A DNA stretch of 56,973 nucleotides from Helicobacter_D ganmani (GTDB lineage Bacteria > Campylobacterota > Campylobacteria > Campylobacterales > Helicobacteraceae). Positions within the stretch are counted from its first letter, which is position 1. Every line of letters starts with the position of its first letter. The notes below the pieces were generated by a model that had not been told where the DNA came from, did not search any database, and worked only from the letters and a program-made list of their open reading frames with translations. The stretch lies in NCBI RefSeq assembly GCF_965138225.1, contig NZ_CBCSAX010000015.1, one strand, 5' to 3'. Positions 14,774 to 24,194 of the stretch are shown here, piece after piece. Both the position numbers and the translations under genes were made by a program.

Positions 14774-17700
14774 TCATTGCGCCAAGTAATCCTGAATCGC
14801 TTTTGCCAGATTTGGATTATGAGATTTTAACTCACTAATCGCACAAACCGCCACGCGTGCAGCTTCAATCGTCGTAAAATAAGGCACATTATGGCGCAAA
14901 ACTTGAGTGCGGATTTTGTCTGTGTCGTCCTTGCTTGAAGTTTCATCACTTGTGTTAATCGCCAAAGCAATTTCCCCATTAGCGAGCATATCACCAATAT
15001 TTGGACGCCCTTCGCTAATCTTTAATGCCTCCTCGCAAGCAATTCCAGCATTTTTTAGAATCTCTGCTGTGCCTTTTGTCGCACAAAGATGAAAATCAAA
15101 ATGTTGCAAATCTTTTGCAAGCGAAACCGCTTGAGACTTATCAAGACTACGAAGAGAAATAAAAATTTTTCCTTTTGTAGGAAGTGAATTTTTGCAAGCC
15201 AACTGACTTTTGGCAAAACTTAACCCAAAACTCTCGCTAATCCCCATAACTTCACCTGTTGAGCGCATTTCTGGTCCTAGCACCATCACCGCACCGCTTA
15301 ACTTATTAAATGGAAAAACAGATTCTTTGACTGCGATATGTTTAGGGGTTTTGGGTTTATATAAACCATTTTTAAACTCTGTTTTTTGGAATTTATCATA
15401 ACGCGCAAGTGCAGATTTCAAATCTCCATTTACCATTACATCAGTGGCAACCTTTGCAAGCGGAATCCCGGTCGCTTTGCTTACAAATGGCACGGTGCGA
15501 CTTGCGCGGGGATTGACTTCAATAAGATAAAGTGTATTTTCAAAGATTGCGTATTGTGTATTCATTAGTCCCACTACTCCTAGATTTCTAGCAATCCTTG
15601 CAGTTGTTTCCTCAACCTCTCTTATGCGCTCCTCTGATAAGCTAATTGTAGGCAATGAACAGGCAGAATCACCGCTATGGATTCCTGCCTCTTCAATGTG
15701 CTGCATAATTCCCGCAATATAAACTTCCTTGCCATCACAAATAATATCCACATCTAATTCAATGGCATTATTTAAAAATTTGTCAATGAGCACAGGGCTA
15801 TCCTCGCTGACGCTCACCGCCTCACTCATATAATCTTGCAATTCGTTCATATTATAAACAATCCGCATTGCGCGTCCGCCTAACACATAGCTAGGACGCA
15901 CAAGCACAGGGAATCCTATGTCTTGGGCGATATTAATTGCTTCTTCTTTCGTATAGGCTGTGCCATTCTTAGGTTGAATGAGTCCATTTTCTTCCACAAA
16001 TTTTGCAAATTTTTCTCTATCCTCTGCAATATCAATAGTTTTTGCACTTGTGCCGATGATTTTAGCACCAATTGTCGTAAGCTTCTTAGCGAGTTTCAGA
16101 GGTGTCTGCCCACCAAAATGCACGATGATTCCATCTGGTTTCTCACGCTCAATCACACTGCGCACGTGCTCAAAGGTGATTGGCTCAAAGTAGAGGGTGT
16201 CGCTAGTGTCGTAATCCGTGCTAACGGTCTCGGGATTACAATTATACATAATGCTTTGAATGCCCATATCACGCAAAGCGAAACTTGCATGCACGCAAGC
16301 ATAATCAAACTCTATTCCTTGTCCAATGCGATTGGGTCCTCCACCGATGATGAGCACTTTTTTCTTATTGCTTTGTGGAATCTCTGGACTCAACTCACAC
16401 TCAAAAGGAATCGTAGAATACAAATATGCGGTTTGGGTAGCAAACTCTGCCGCGCAAGTATCTACTTCATTGTAACTTAAACCAATCTTTGCCTTTTGCC
16501 TCAAAGCATAAATATCCTCTTCGCGCAATTCTAGGGATTCGGTTTTATTAACTAAAAAAGCAAGCATTTTATCACTAAAGCCATATTGTTTGACTTTTCT
16601 TAAGAAATTTGCATTGTTAAGTCTTTCAAAAGAAATTTGTTGCTCTAGCGCAATGATTTCTGCAATTTGATTGAGAAAATAGGAATCTACTTTGCACCAT
16701 TTTTGCACTTCTCCTACACTGATTCCGCGACGAAACGCGTCGGCAATATAAAGCAATCTCTCGGCATTTGGGCGTCGCACTTCGCGTTGAATCTCGTTTA
16801 AATCACTGCTTTTGGGCGTAAAGCCAAAGATTCCTGTTTCTAAGCTATTGAGTGCTTTTTGCAAGGATTCTTTGAAAGTTGTGCCAATCGCCATAACTTC
16901 ACCAATGGATTTCATAGAAGTTGTCAGGGTAGAATCTGCTTGTGGAAATTTCTCAAAGGTAAAACGAGGAATCTTTGTTACAATATAATCAATACTAGGT
17001 TCAAAGCTTGCAGGCGTGCCTGTAATGTCGTTTTTGATTTCGTCTAAAGTAAAACCTACTGCAAGCAAGGTAGCAACCTTGGCGATTGGATAACCTGTTG
17101 CCTTAGAAGCAAGCGCGGAAGAGCGCGAAACGCGGGGGTTCATCTCAATCACGGTCATTCTGCCGCTGCTAGGATTAATGGCAAATTGCACATTGCTCCC
17201 GCCTGTATCCACACCAATTTCGCGCAAAATAGCAAAGGAGGCATCACGCATTCTTTGATATTCCTTATCTGTCAGCGTCAATGCTGGGGCAATCGTGATA
17301 GAATCCCCTGTATGCACTCCCATTGGGTCTAAATTCTCAATGCTACATACGATAATGCAATTATCCGCTCTATCACGAATCACCTCCATTTCGTATTCTT
17401 TCCAACCCAACAAGGATTCTTCAACCAAAATCTCACCAATAGGGCTAATTTCTAAACCATTTTGCGCTAGATTCTTAAATTCGTCAATATTATAAGCGAC
17501 ACCGCTTCCACCTCCCGCTAAGGTATAACTTGCACGAATAATAAGTGGGAATCCTATCTCTCTTGCAGCATCTAACGCCTCTTCAAGTGTGTAGGCATAA
17601 CGAGATTTTGGCAAATCCATACCGATTTTTAGCATTGCCTCTTTAAACGCCTGCCTATCCTCACCTTTTTTAATTGCTTCGGGTTTTGCACCAAGAAATT

Positions 17701-18034
17701 GCACTCCTTGAAGCATTCCTTTTTCAAACATACTCATTGCGATATTTAGTGCTGTTTGTCCGCCCATAGTAGGCAAAATCGCATCTACTTTTTCTTTTTT
17801 AATAATATCTGCAACCACCTCTTCAGTAATTGGTTCAATGAAAGTGCGGTCTGCAAACTCTGGGTCTGTCATAATCGTTGCTGGATTGGAGTTAATCAGC
17901 ACGACTTTATAACCTAACTCTTTGAGTGTTTTTGCAGCTTGTGTGCCTGAATAATCAAACTCGCACGCCTGCCCGATGACGATTGGTCCTGAACCAATCA
18001 ATAGAATTGTTTGAATGTCATTTCGTTTTGGCAT
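14774..18034 (-). CDS. carB: Carbamoyl-phosphate synthase large subunit
   Basis: Makes carbamoyl phosphate from bicarbonate, ammonia and two ATP for arginine and pyrimidine synthesis. At 1086 residues it is full length, with two ATP-grasp halves: residues 1-400 (IGSGPIVIGQACEFDYSG, EMNPRVSRSSALASKATG) and 550-935 (IGGGPNRIGQGIEFDYACVH, EVNPRASRTVPFVSKATG). Between them is the oligomerisation region, and a C-terminal MGS-like allosteric domain begins at about 936. The small subunit carA is not adjacent. It is followed after 30 bases by the TsaC-like gene. Confidence 0.98.
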   Translation of the reverse strand: MPKRNDIQTILLIGSGPIVIGQACEFDYSGTQAAKTLKELGYKVVLINSNPATIMTDPEFADRTFIEPITEEVVADIIKKEKVDAILPTMGGQTALNIAMSMFEKGMLQGVQFLGAKPEAIKKGEDRQAFKEAMLKIGMDLPKSRYAYTLEEALDAAREIGFPLIIRASYTLAGGGSGVAYNIDEFKNLAQNGLEISPIGEILVEESLLGWKEYEMEVIRDRADNCIIVCSIENLDPMGVHTGDSITIAPALTLTDKEYQRMRDASFAILREIGVDTGGSNVQFAINPSSGRMTVIEMNPRVSRSSALASKATGYPIAKVATLLAVGFTLDEIKNDITGTPASFEPSIDYIVTKIPRFTFEKFPQADSTLTTSMKSIGEVMAIGTTFKESLQKALNSLETGIFGFTPKSSDLNEIQREVRRPNAERLLYIADAFRRGISVGEVQKWCKVDSYFLNQIAEIIALEQQISFERLNNANFLRKVKQYGFSDKMLAFLVNKTESLELREEDIYALRQKAKIGLSYNEVDTCAAEFATQTAYLYSTIPFECELSPEIPQSNKKKVLIIGGGPNRIGQGIEFDYACVHASFALRDMGIQSIMYNCNPETVSTDYDTSDTLYFEPITFEHVRSVIEREKPDGIIVHFGGQTPLKLAKKLTTIGAKIIGTSAKTIDIAEDREKFAKFVEENGLIQPKNGTAYTKEEAINIAQDIGFPVLVRPSYVLGGRAMRIVYNMNELQDYMSEAVSVSEDSPVLIDKFLNNAIELDVDIICDGKEVYIAGIMQHIEEAGIHSGDSACSLPTISLSEERIREVEETTARIARNLGVVGLMNTQYAIFENTLYLIEVNPRASRTVPFVSKATGIPLAKVATDVMVNGDLKSALARYDKFQKTEFKNGLYKPKTPKHIAVKESVFPFNKLSGAVMVLGPEMRSTGEVMGISESFGLSFAKSQLACKNSLPTKGKIFISLRSLDKSQAVSLAKDLQHFDFHLCATKGTAEILKNAGIACEEALKISEGRPNIGDMLANGEIALAINTSDETSSKDDTDKIRTQVLRHNVPYFTTIEAARVAVCAISELKSHNPNLAKAIQDYLAQ

Positions 18035-18109
18035 AAAATCCTTCTTGCAATTTTGGGTTAAAATTTCGTAATTCTAGCGTTTTATGACTTAAAAATTTGA
18101 GGGAAAATT

Positions 18110-18730
18110 CTATTTTTTCCAATTTTGCAATAAAGGTTGAAGCTGATATAAACTTGCCTTGCAAAATGCACTTCTTGCAATACAAACAAGTTGCTTAGCG
18201 GATTCCTCTAGGTTTTCATTAATGATTAAAAAATCAAAATTATGGAGGCTTTCCACTTCATCTAGCGCATTTTCTAATCGCTTTTGAATCACCTCTGCAC
18301 TATCACTTCCGCGCCCGCTCAAACGCTCTTTCAAAATGCTTTTACTTGGTGTTGTGATAAACACGCTTGTCGTTTGATTTGGAAAAATTTTTTTAAGATT
18401 TGCTTGTCCTTGCACATCAATGTCAAAAATCACAAGCTTATCCTCTTGTAACGCCTTTAAAACTTGCGTTTTAGAAGTGCCATAATAATTTCCATGCACT
18501 TGCGCCCACTCTAAAAATTCTCCCTTTTGGATTCCATTTTCAAAGACATCTTTTTCAATAAAATAATAATGCACTCCTTCTATTTCGCCCTCACGTTTCT
18601 TGCGTGTAGTAGAGGAAATAGAAAAATAATGGCTAGGAAACTCTTGTGCTAAAATTTTATATAATGAGCTTTTTCCTGCCCCGCTAGGACCAGAAAGAAT
18701 GAGAATCGCTCCTTTGTATTTCATAAACAT
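18110..18730 (-). CDS. gmk: Guanylate kinase
   Basis: Phosphorylates GMP to GDP. P-loop GPSGAGKSS (14-22), GMP-binding segment SISSTTRKKREGEIEGVHYYFI and LEWAQVHGNYYGTSK. The length of 206 residues is normal. Two ATGs (18730 and 18724) are possible; either follows an A-rich GGAAAAAAGAG region. The start abuts the chePep stop with no gap, and H. pylori keeps the same gmk/poly-E neighbour pair (HP0321/HP0322). Confidence 0.96.
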   Translation of the reverse strand: MFMKYKGAILILSGPSGAGKSSLYKILAQEFPSHYFSISSTTRKKREGEIEGVHYYFIEKDVFENGIQKGEFLEWAQVHGNYYGTSKTQVLKALQEDKLVIFDIDVQGQANLKKIFPNQTTSVFITTPSKSILKERLSGRGSDSAEVIQKRLENALDEVESLHNFDFLIINENLEESAKQLVCIARSAFCKASLYQLQPLLQNWKK

Positions 18731-20500
18731 TTACTCTTTTTTAGGAAATTGAATATTAATGCTAATAGACGCACCGCTTAGCAAATCTTTTAGATTTTGG
18801 GACTGCAAGGCTTGCAATGCGCCAATGAGAGATTCTAGCGAATTTGCTTGAATATTGCTTGGCAATGTGGAATCCTCTGCCACACTTGCATTTGGCACAA
18901 TTGGAGTGAGATTTGGGGCTTTTGCAATAGGTTCTCCCAAAGCTTCGCTCATTCCCTCTACGCTTAAGCTATCAAATTCGTCTAAGCCGCTTTCTAACGC
19001 GGCAGGCTCTGTCTTTGATTCCTCCTCTAAAGGCAAATCTAAATCTCCTGTCAAATCCGCTTCCAAATTCTCGCTTAAATCCTCTGCTATGGAATCCTCC
19101 GCATTCTCTGATTCCGTTTCATTGGTTTGTGCTGCAATTTCAGATTCTGCCCCCATATCAAGGTCTAGTTCCTCTTGCGTTTGCTCTTGAGATTCTAAAT
19201 TTAAATCACCTAAATCCTCTTCTGTGGATTCTGAAGCTTCCGCAGGTAAATCAGCCAATGAATCTCCTGAATCCGTGGATAAATCCAAGTCTCCAAAGTC
19301 GGAATCCAATACATCATTAGAGCTAGATTCTAAATCCCCCAATTCTCCTATATCCAGTCCGGAGGCATTAGAATCCGCACTTTCCTCGCCCATATCTTGC
19401 GCTATTTCCTCTGTTGTCTCTACCGCTTTTTCATCGCCCATTTCCTCATCAAGTGCAGGCAACCCTAAATCTTCATCTGCCAACAAATCCGATTCTGCAT
19501 TTTCTAGGCTTTCCGCTTCTTTTGTTTCGTTATCAAAATCCAAATCCAAGTCTAAATCTGCTTCTCCTTCTTCGCTTGTTTCTGCAAAATCCGCACTATT
19601 GCCCTTAATATCATCGCCACCTAAGCCTTCTAACTGCACATCAAAATCCTCGCCTTGAGATTCCAAAGATTCCTCTTTAGAATCCTCCGCGACTTCAATA
19701 TTATCAAGCTCTGCTTGCAAATCACTAAAGTCCAAATCCTCACCGGCACTAGAATCGCCACCCAAATCCATCTCCTCGCCCAAATCCGATGAAGTGTCTG
19801 TTGATTCAGGTAAAGCCTCCTCATTTGAAAGTAAATCTTTAATCTCCTCCACATCACCTTTATCTAGAACATTTAAATCTGAAGATTCTTCTTTAGAATC
19901 GTCTGCACCGAAATCCAACTGCGCGTCCCCGTCCTCTGCACCAAAATCTAATGGGACATTCGCCTCTTCTCCCGCCTCTTCTATACCCTCTTCTATTGCA
20001 TCGTCTGCACCGAAATCCAACTGCGCGTCCCCCTCACTAGATTCTGCGCTTGACTCCTCATCGTCTAATTGCAAATCATCAAAACCTGAAAGATCTAATT
20101 CATCGTCTAAATTACCCAAAGATTCCACATCGTCAATCTCTAAACCATTAGATTCTCCCTTTTGATGAGCTTGCTGATTATCCATTGGAGTAATCCCAGA
20201 AATCTTACTCAAGGTTTTTACAAGGTCCGTAGGCAAAAAAGGCTTTTGAATATACTCATTAAAGCCCTCTAAACGTTCTGTGGATTTAGCATAAAATAAG
20301 CCAAATTTTGCTTCTGGATTTGCTGATTTATAAGAGTTAAATAATTCTTGTTCAAAACATTCGTCATCTATCAAAACAATTTCTGCACCAAGCGTTAAAT
20401 CAATCTCTGGAGATTCTTCCATTTCTACGCCAAGCTTAGACACACTTAGTGCTACAAGTTTGCTAATAATGGGATTCTTATTAATAAGATATAGTTTCAT
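18731..20500 (-). CDS. chePep: ChePep-type poly-E/D-rich polar chemotaxis protein
   Basis: 589 residues in three parts. Residues 1-100 look like a response-regulator receiver fold: acidic pair in VLIDDECF and the Lys-Pro pair in YIQKPFLPTDL; the degeneracy suggests a pseudo-receiver. About residues 115-520 are very acidic, low in complexity (Asp, Glu, Ser, Leu, Gly) and built of LDFGADD- or DLDLD-like repeats. The last 60 residues are a short conserved tail (ESLIGALQALQSQNLKDLL ... ISINIQFP). H. pylori HP0322 has the same neighbours and is reported to localise with flagella at the pole and control swimming direction. The acidic tract should be disordered. Confidence 0.85.
   Translation of the reverse strand: MKLYLINKNPIISKLVALSVSKLGVEMEESPEIDLTLGAEIVLIDDECFEQELFNSYKSANPEAKFGLFYAKSTERLEGFNEYIQKPFLPTDLVKTLSKISGITPMDNQQAHQKGESNGLEIDDVESLGNLDDELDLSGFDDLQLDDEESSAESSEGDAQLDFGADDAIEEGIEEAGEEANVPLDFGAEDGDAQLDFGADDSKEESSDLNVLDKGDVEEIKDLLSNEEALPESTDTSSDLGEEMDLGGDSSAGEDLDFSDLQAELDNIEVAEDSKEESLESQGEDFDVQLEGLGGDDIKGNSADFAETSEEGEADLDLDLDFDNETKEAESLENAESDLLADEDLGLPALDEEMGDEKAVETTEEIAQDMGEESADSNASGLDIGELGDLESSSNDVLDSDFGDLDLSTDSGDSLADLPAEASESTEEDLGDLNLESQEQTQEELDLDMGAESEIAAQTNETESENAEDSIAEDLSENLEADLTGDLDLPLEEESKTEPAALESGLDEFDSLSVEGMSEALGEPIAKAPNLTPIVPNASVAEDSTLPSNIQANSLESLIGALQALQSQNLKDLLSGASISINIQFPKKE
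19898..20032. repeat. 33-bp perfect in-frame direct repeat in chePep
   Basis: The 33 bases at 19898-19930 recur identically at 20000-20032. The start-to-start distance is 102 bases, exactly 34 codons, and both copies encode GDAQLDFGADD. Recombination between them would change the acidic region by 34 residues without breaking the frame. Confidence 0.85.
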
Positions 20501-20591
20501 AAATGCTCCCTATTTACTTTGTTTCGTCTTTTTAAACAAAGAGTTGGTAAAATTTTAACAATTTGTATCTTAATTTTACAAGGAACTTTTA

Positions 20592-21116
20592 ATGTTTAAA
20601 CAAGTTTTAGCAACGATTGGGATTTTTATCAGCTTTTCTTGGGCGGATTCTCTCTACTTTATGCCTCAAGAACAAGATAAAGCCCTCCAAGCATTGATTT
20701 CTACGATTCAAAACTCTCAAAACACACTAGATGTCGCAATTTATAGCTTCACAAATCGCGAAATCAGCAAAGCAATCCGCGACATTGCCAAAAAAGGTGT
20801 AAAAGTGCGAATCATTTATGACAAAAAAAGCAATCAAAACGCCAATAAATCCACCATTGGTTATCTCGCAAAGCTCAAAAATATCGAGACTTGCTTGCTA
20901 GAAGGAAAACCCTCTTATAATCGCAAATTTTATGGATTAATGCATATGAAAATGGCAATCAGTGATGAAAATTCTCTGATTTTAGGTTCTGCAAATTGGT
21001 CTAAGAGTGCTTTTGAGACGAACTACGAAACACTTTTCATCACACAAAATAAAGATTCTATTGCAAAAGCCAAAAATGCTTTTGAGGGAATGTTTTTGGA
21101 GTGCAAGAAATATTAG
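20592..21116 (+). CDS. nucT: PLD-family nuclease NucT
   Basis: A single-HKD phospholipase D-type endonuclease of 174 residues. The signal peptide covers about residues 1-18 (ATIGIFISFSWADS). HKD motif: His118-x-Lys120-x4-Asp125 followed by Gly132-Ser133-x-Asn135 (HMKMAISDENSLILGSANWS). One HKD implies an active homodimer. H. pylori NucT (HP0323) is surface-exposed, prefers single-stranded DNA and aids transformation and purine salvage. It is divergent from chePep, as in H. pylori, and converges on the PilO-like gene with a 13-base gap. Confidence 0.92.
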   Translation: MFKQVLATIGIFISFSWADSLYFMPQEQDKALQALISTIQNSQNTLDVAIYSFTNREISKAIRDIAKKGVKVRIIYDKKSNQNANKSTIGYLAKLKNIETCLLEGKPSYNRKFYGLMHMKMAISDENSLILGSANWSKSAFETNYETLFITQNKDSIAKAKNAFEGMFLECKKY

Positions 21117-21129
21117 AAATCCCCGAAAG

Positions 21130-21663
21130 CTATTTGGAACCCATATTTAAAAAATATGCGTCCAAACGAAAAGAAAAGACTAATTCCGCGCCCTCTCTTT
21201 CAATAAGAATCGGAAAGCTAAAGCGCACGATTCCGGGTAAGGCTCGTGTCATTTTTAAAGACTCTTTGAGTTTGTTAATATTTTGCAAACGCCCGCTAAC
21301 CACAAAACGTTGTTTAAAGTATTTTCCCTCTAAACTAGGCGCACCATCTGCAACTACGCCAGCGTTTTCAAAGATAATTCTTAACTTTTCCTCAATTTCT
21401 CTTTGCGTGATTCTGTGTTCAAAATTTTCCAATATATGTGCATTTTGATTTTGATAATTGATAAGTTTTTGCCTTTCTGCATTACGTTGAGATTCTATCT
21501 GTTCTTGCACATAAATCTCCTTGCGATATTGTGCATTAGTCTTACGAAAAATGTCTAATTGGGGTTTTACCACAGCCAAAAACACTCCAATAACCATAAA
21601 AAAGTAAAAAACAAAAAAGAAAGTATTACGAATCCAATCAATCTGTGCAAAAAATGCTCTCAT
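21130..21663 (-). CDS. PilO-like inner-membrane protein
   Basis: 177 residues: a short cytoplasmic start, one membrane helix (about 13-33), a coiled-coil stretch (about 40-85) and a C-terminal alpha/beta domain, the layout of PilO. It overlaps the PilN-like gene by ATGA. With the two upstream genes it recreates the pilM-pilN-pilO order, but no pilP, pilQ or pilin gene is near. The assignment is by architecture and gene order, as sequence identity to PilO is always low. Last gene of its operon. Confidence 0.62.
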   Translation of the reverse strand: MRAFFAQIDWIRNTFFFVFYFFMVIGVFLAVVKPQLDIFRKTNAQYRKEIYVQEQIESQRNAERQKLINYQNQNAHILENFEHRITQREIEEKLRIIFENAGVVADGAPSLEGKYFKQRFVVSGRLQNINKLKESLKMTRALPGIVRFSFPILIEREGAELVFSFRLDAYFLNMGSK

Positions 21664-22181
21664 GGCTGCGCTTCCTCTTGTTGATTTAATTTGCTAATGG
21701 AAACGAAATTATACCAACCATTTGGTAGCATATAGAAATCCGCGCGGCTTTGATTAAAGATTGAACGCAAAGGCACTTCTAGCAAAAAGGTATAAATCTG
21801 TTTGGAGGGAGTAGTGCCATAAAGCGTTAATTGATATTGCTCCATTTGGATTTTGTTAAGCGTAATTTGCTCCGGGATTAAATCAAAGAGATTCTCCACG
21901 CTATCTTTTAGCATATTGTTTTGACTAGCAATATAAGTTTCAAATTGCACTTTCTCTTCTTCTATAATCATCATTTCTTGGTATTCTTTAATTTCTTTGA
22001 GCATTTGTTGTTGCATTTCTATGGCTGCTTTTTCATTTTGCCGCATAAAGTATCCTTGCACTTTCAACATTGCAACAAAACCCGCAAAAATAAAAAGCGT
22101 CAAGAAAATATAGCCCCACCAAATGCGCGAAACTTTCTTGAGAATTGTTTTTTTGCCTGGTTGTGTGAAACTATAATTCAT
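21660..22181 (-). CDS. PilN-like inner-membrane protein
   Basis: 173 residues: a basic cytoplasmic N-terminus of about 23 residues, one membrane helix (about 24-44), a Glu/Gln/Met-rich coiled coil (about 48-90) and a small C-terminal domain containing LFDLIPEQITLNKIQMEQYQ-type strands. This is the PilN fold plan; in PilN the cytoplasmic N-terminus docks on PilM. It overlaps its neighbours on both sides by 4 bases (ATGA), indicating tight translational coupling. Confidence 0.62.
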   Translation of the reverse strand: MNYSFTQPGKKTILKKVSRIWWGYIFLTLFIFAGFVAMLKVQGYFMRQNEKAAIEMQQQMLKEIKEYQEMMIIEEEKVQFETYIASQNNMLKDSVENLFDLIPEQITLNKIQMEQYQLTLYGTTPSKQIYTFLLEVPLRSIFNQSRADFYMLPNGWYNFVSISKLNQQEEAQP

Positions 22182-23230
22182 ACTTGCCCTTTTGATTCAA
22201 AAAACTTATAAGATTCATAGCCAAGATTTGCTAATTCTTTAGCAATATCACAAGAAAGCACATGCACTTCTAGCATTGTGATTTGTTGGATTTGTTGGAG
22301 TGTTTCTTGTGCAATATCGTGAGGATTGAAAATCACAATTTCATTGATAAACTCGCTATTATAAAGTGGATTATTATAAAATTCACTCAAAGCAGATTGA
22401 ATAAATTTTGCTGCTGTATTAATGCGTGAAAAATCATCTAAATCATTACCCTTTGAGGAATCCTCACCGCTTTCATTTAAATCGTCCTCACCATCATCAT
22501 TTTTCAAGACTTTGATAAGCTCATCGTCATCACTACTTTCGCTATCCAAATCCACCACATTTTCAATATTGCTCAATTCATTTTGTAAATCCGATTCAAT
22601 ATCTGTTTTTTGTATATCCTCTTCGTCCTCGCTCAAAGAATGCTTAACAACGGATAATCCCAAATCAATCTCGCTTTCTAGCACATAATAACCACCAAAC
22701 AAAACTCCTGCATCTTGCTTGGTAACAATCAAAGTCATATTAGAGCGTTGAAATAACACATAGAGTTTGCAAGAATCTTGGAAAGTATCTTTTGCCAAAC
22801 GATACAGAATCATAAAAGGAGAAATTACAAAATCCGCGCCAAGTTTTAAAAAACGTTTTTTCGTCTCTGCGATTCCTTGATTGGGCACATAAACCGACCA
22901 ATTATTATCAAACCGCTTATAGACGACTTCATTACAATTCACGCCATATTTTTCAAACTCACTTTCTTTATCGGAGTTAATCACACCTTGCGTAATAGAC
23001 AAGGAAAGCGTAGAGACATAAGTAAAAGGATTTTTAGCGCGGATTTTTTTAATATAACGCACCGCTTGAATAGGTAACTCACCGGGATTTGTTTTAAACT
23101 CTTTTATTTGAGTTTGCTGAAGCTGCCCTCTGCGATAGAAATTCACCACAACACTGCATAATTTGTGATCCACTTCAATGCCAGCAATCACAGTGGCAAA
23201 AAAAGGGCGAATTGTTTTTATTAAATTCAT
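22178..23230 (-). CDS. PilM-like actin-fold cytoplasmic protein with acidic insert
   Basis: 350 residues without membrane segments. The N-terminal FATVIAGIEVDHKLCSVVVNF resembles the first nucleotide-binding strand pair of PilM/FtsA-type actin folds, and the C-terminal EIVIFNPHDIAQETL ... VHVLSCDIAKELA fits the second half. An acidic, Ser/Asp-rich insert of about 65 residues (about 205-270) is unusual and recalls the acidic ChePep repeats nearby. The start is ATG at 23230, 5 bases after GGAG. First gene of the trio. It could serve a flagellar-motor accessory, a type II-like apparatus or a type IV pilus remnant. Confidence 0.6.
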   Translation of the reverse strand: MNLIKTIRPFFATVIAGIEVDHKLCSVVVNFYRRGQLQQTQIKEFKTNPGELPIQAVRYIKKIRAKNPFTYVSTLSLSITQGVINSDKESEFEKYGVNCNEVVYKRFDNNWSVYVPNQGIAETKKRFLKLGADFVISPFMILYRLAKDTFQDSCKLYVLFQRSNMTLIVTKQDAGVLFGGYYVLESEIDLGLSVVKHSLSEDEEDIQKTDIESDLQNELSNIENVVDLDSESSDDDELIKVLKNDDGEDDLNESGEDSSKGNDLDDFSRINTAAKFIQSALSEFYNNPLYNSEFINEIVIFNPHDIAQETLQQIQQITMLEVHVLSCDIAKELANLGYESYKFFESKGQV

Positions 23231-23388
23231 CATCACTCCAAACTTAAACTCGCATTGCTAATAGTATGCAATTTTGGCTTAAAAAATAGCCTTTAAAAGC
23301 CAAAAAAATATAATTTTTTCATAAAATATTGCGCAAATTCTAAAAATTGCCTTTTGATTTATTTTTCAGAATCCGCCTTATAGGATTC

Positions 23389-24168
23389 CTAATGTGTGGG
23401 CAAATGCGATTCTATCTTGTGCATAGAATCTTGTACGGGCATAGAAGCATTAGAGTCTTGCATTTTGTGCGCTTTGTGAGTCATTGCAGGGTTTTGCAAA
23501 AACTTAATGCCTTTTTCAATCATCAATGCACCAAAAATAACAATCGCAATAGCAGCAAGATTCATCGCGAGTTTGCGCACAAAGGGCTTATATAGAATCG
23601 TGTTTGCCAAAAGTCCAAAGAGTAGCAAAGGCACAATCGTCGCAATTCCAAACACCAACATCACCAATACACCCTTAACTACGCTCGCAGAACCCGCTGC
23701 GCTAAAAAGAAACGCATAAACAAAACCACAGGGAAGCAAACCATTGAGAACTCCCAAGAGATAGAGACTCCAAGCATTTTCAAGATTCAAAGCCTTTTGG
23801 AATCGCGTTTGATACCATTTAGAATTTTGGACTGAATGTTCTAAAAGCGTGAGAAACTTTAGCTTGCCAAAGAGTGAAAGCCCCGCAAGAATCATCAAAA
23901 TACCCGCAATCAAAAAGAGCAAGCCACGCAGAGTGCTATTGAGACTAAACATGCTCCCAAGTGCGCCCACAAGTGCGCCAAGCAATACATAAGTGCTAAT
24001 GCGCCCAAGATTATAAAGAAAGTGGAATCCCACAATGCGCCCTTTGCTCGCATTTTGATTTGCCAACTTTCCGCTAAAGGCAAGCACGATTCCGCCACAC
24101 ATTCCAATGCAATGCCCAAATCCCCCAACTAGTGCAATACCAAAAAGGCTAATAAAATCTAAATTTTC
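23389..24168 (-). CDS. TauE/SafE-like (COG2836-type) membrane protein, probable metal/redox role
   Basis: 259 residues with about six to seven membrane helices. The sequence has the HCIGMCGG motif in helix 1 and GLLPCGFVYAFLFSAAGS in the second half, the paired Cys pattern of the cytochrome-biogenesis or copper-related branch of this family. It ends in a His/Met-rich polar tail (MTHKAHKMQ ... DSMHKIESHLPTH), suggesting metal binding. Members are often found with cbb3 oxidase assembly genes; the copper ATPase CcoI is elsewhere in this window. The start is ATG at 24168 (MENLDFISL), after AAGGAAAAAT; upstream codons precede that site. Confidence 0.8.
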   Translation of the reverse strand, partial: ENLDFISLFGIALVGGFGHCIGMCGGIVLAFSGKLANQNASKGRIVGFHFLYNLGRISTYVLLGALVGALGSMFSLNSTLRGLLFLIAGILMILAGLSLFGKLKFLTLLEHSVQNSKWYQTRFQKALNLENAWSLYLLGVLNGLLPCGFVYAFLFSAAGSASVVKGVLVMLVFGIATIVPLLLFGLLANTILYKPFVRKLAMNLAAIAIVIFGALMIEKGIKFLQNPAMTHKAHKMQDSNASMPVQDSMHKIESHLPTH

Positions 24169-24194
24169 CATATTTTTCCTTGATAAATCTCGGC

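Noticed and set aside
18855..20165. Long Ser/Pro-rich frames on the strand opposite chePep
   Set aside because: They are antisense shadows of the acidic GAx/GAT codon repeats and lack ribosome sites.
23270..23310. Sigma-54 promoter upstream of the PilM-like gene
   Set aside because: TTGGCTTTTAAAGGC looks suggestive, but the GG to GC spacing is 9, not 10, and the flanks do not match.
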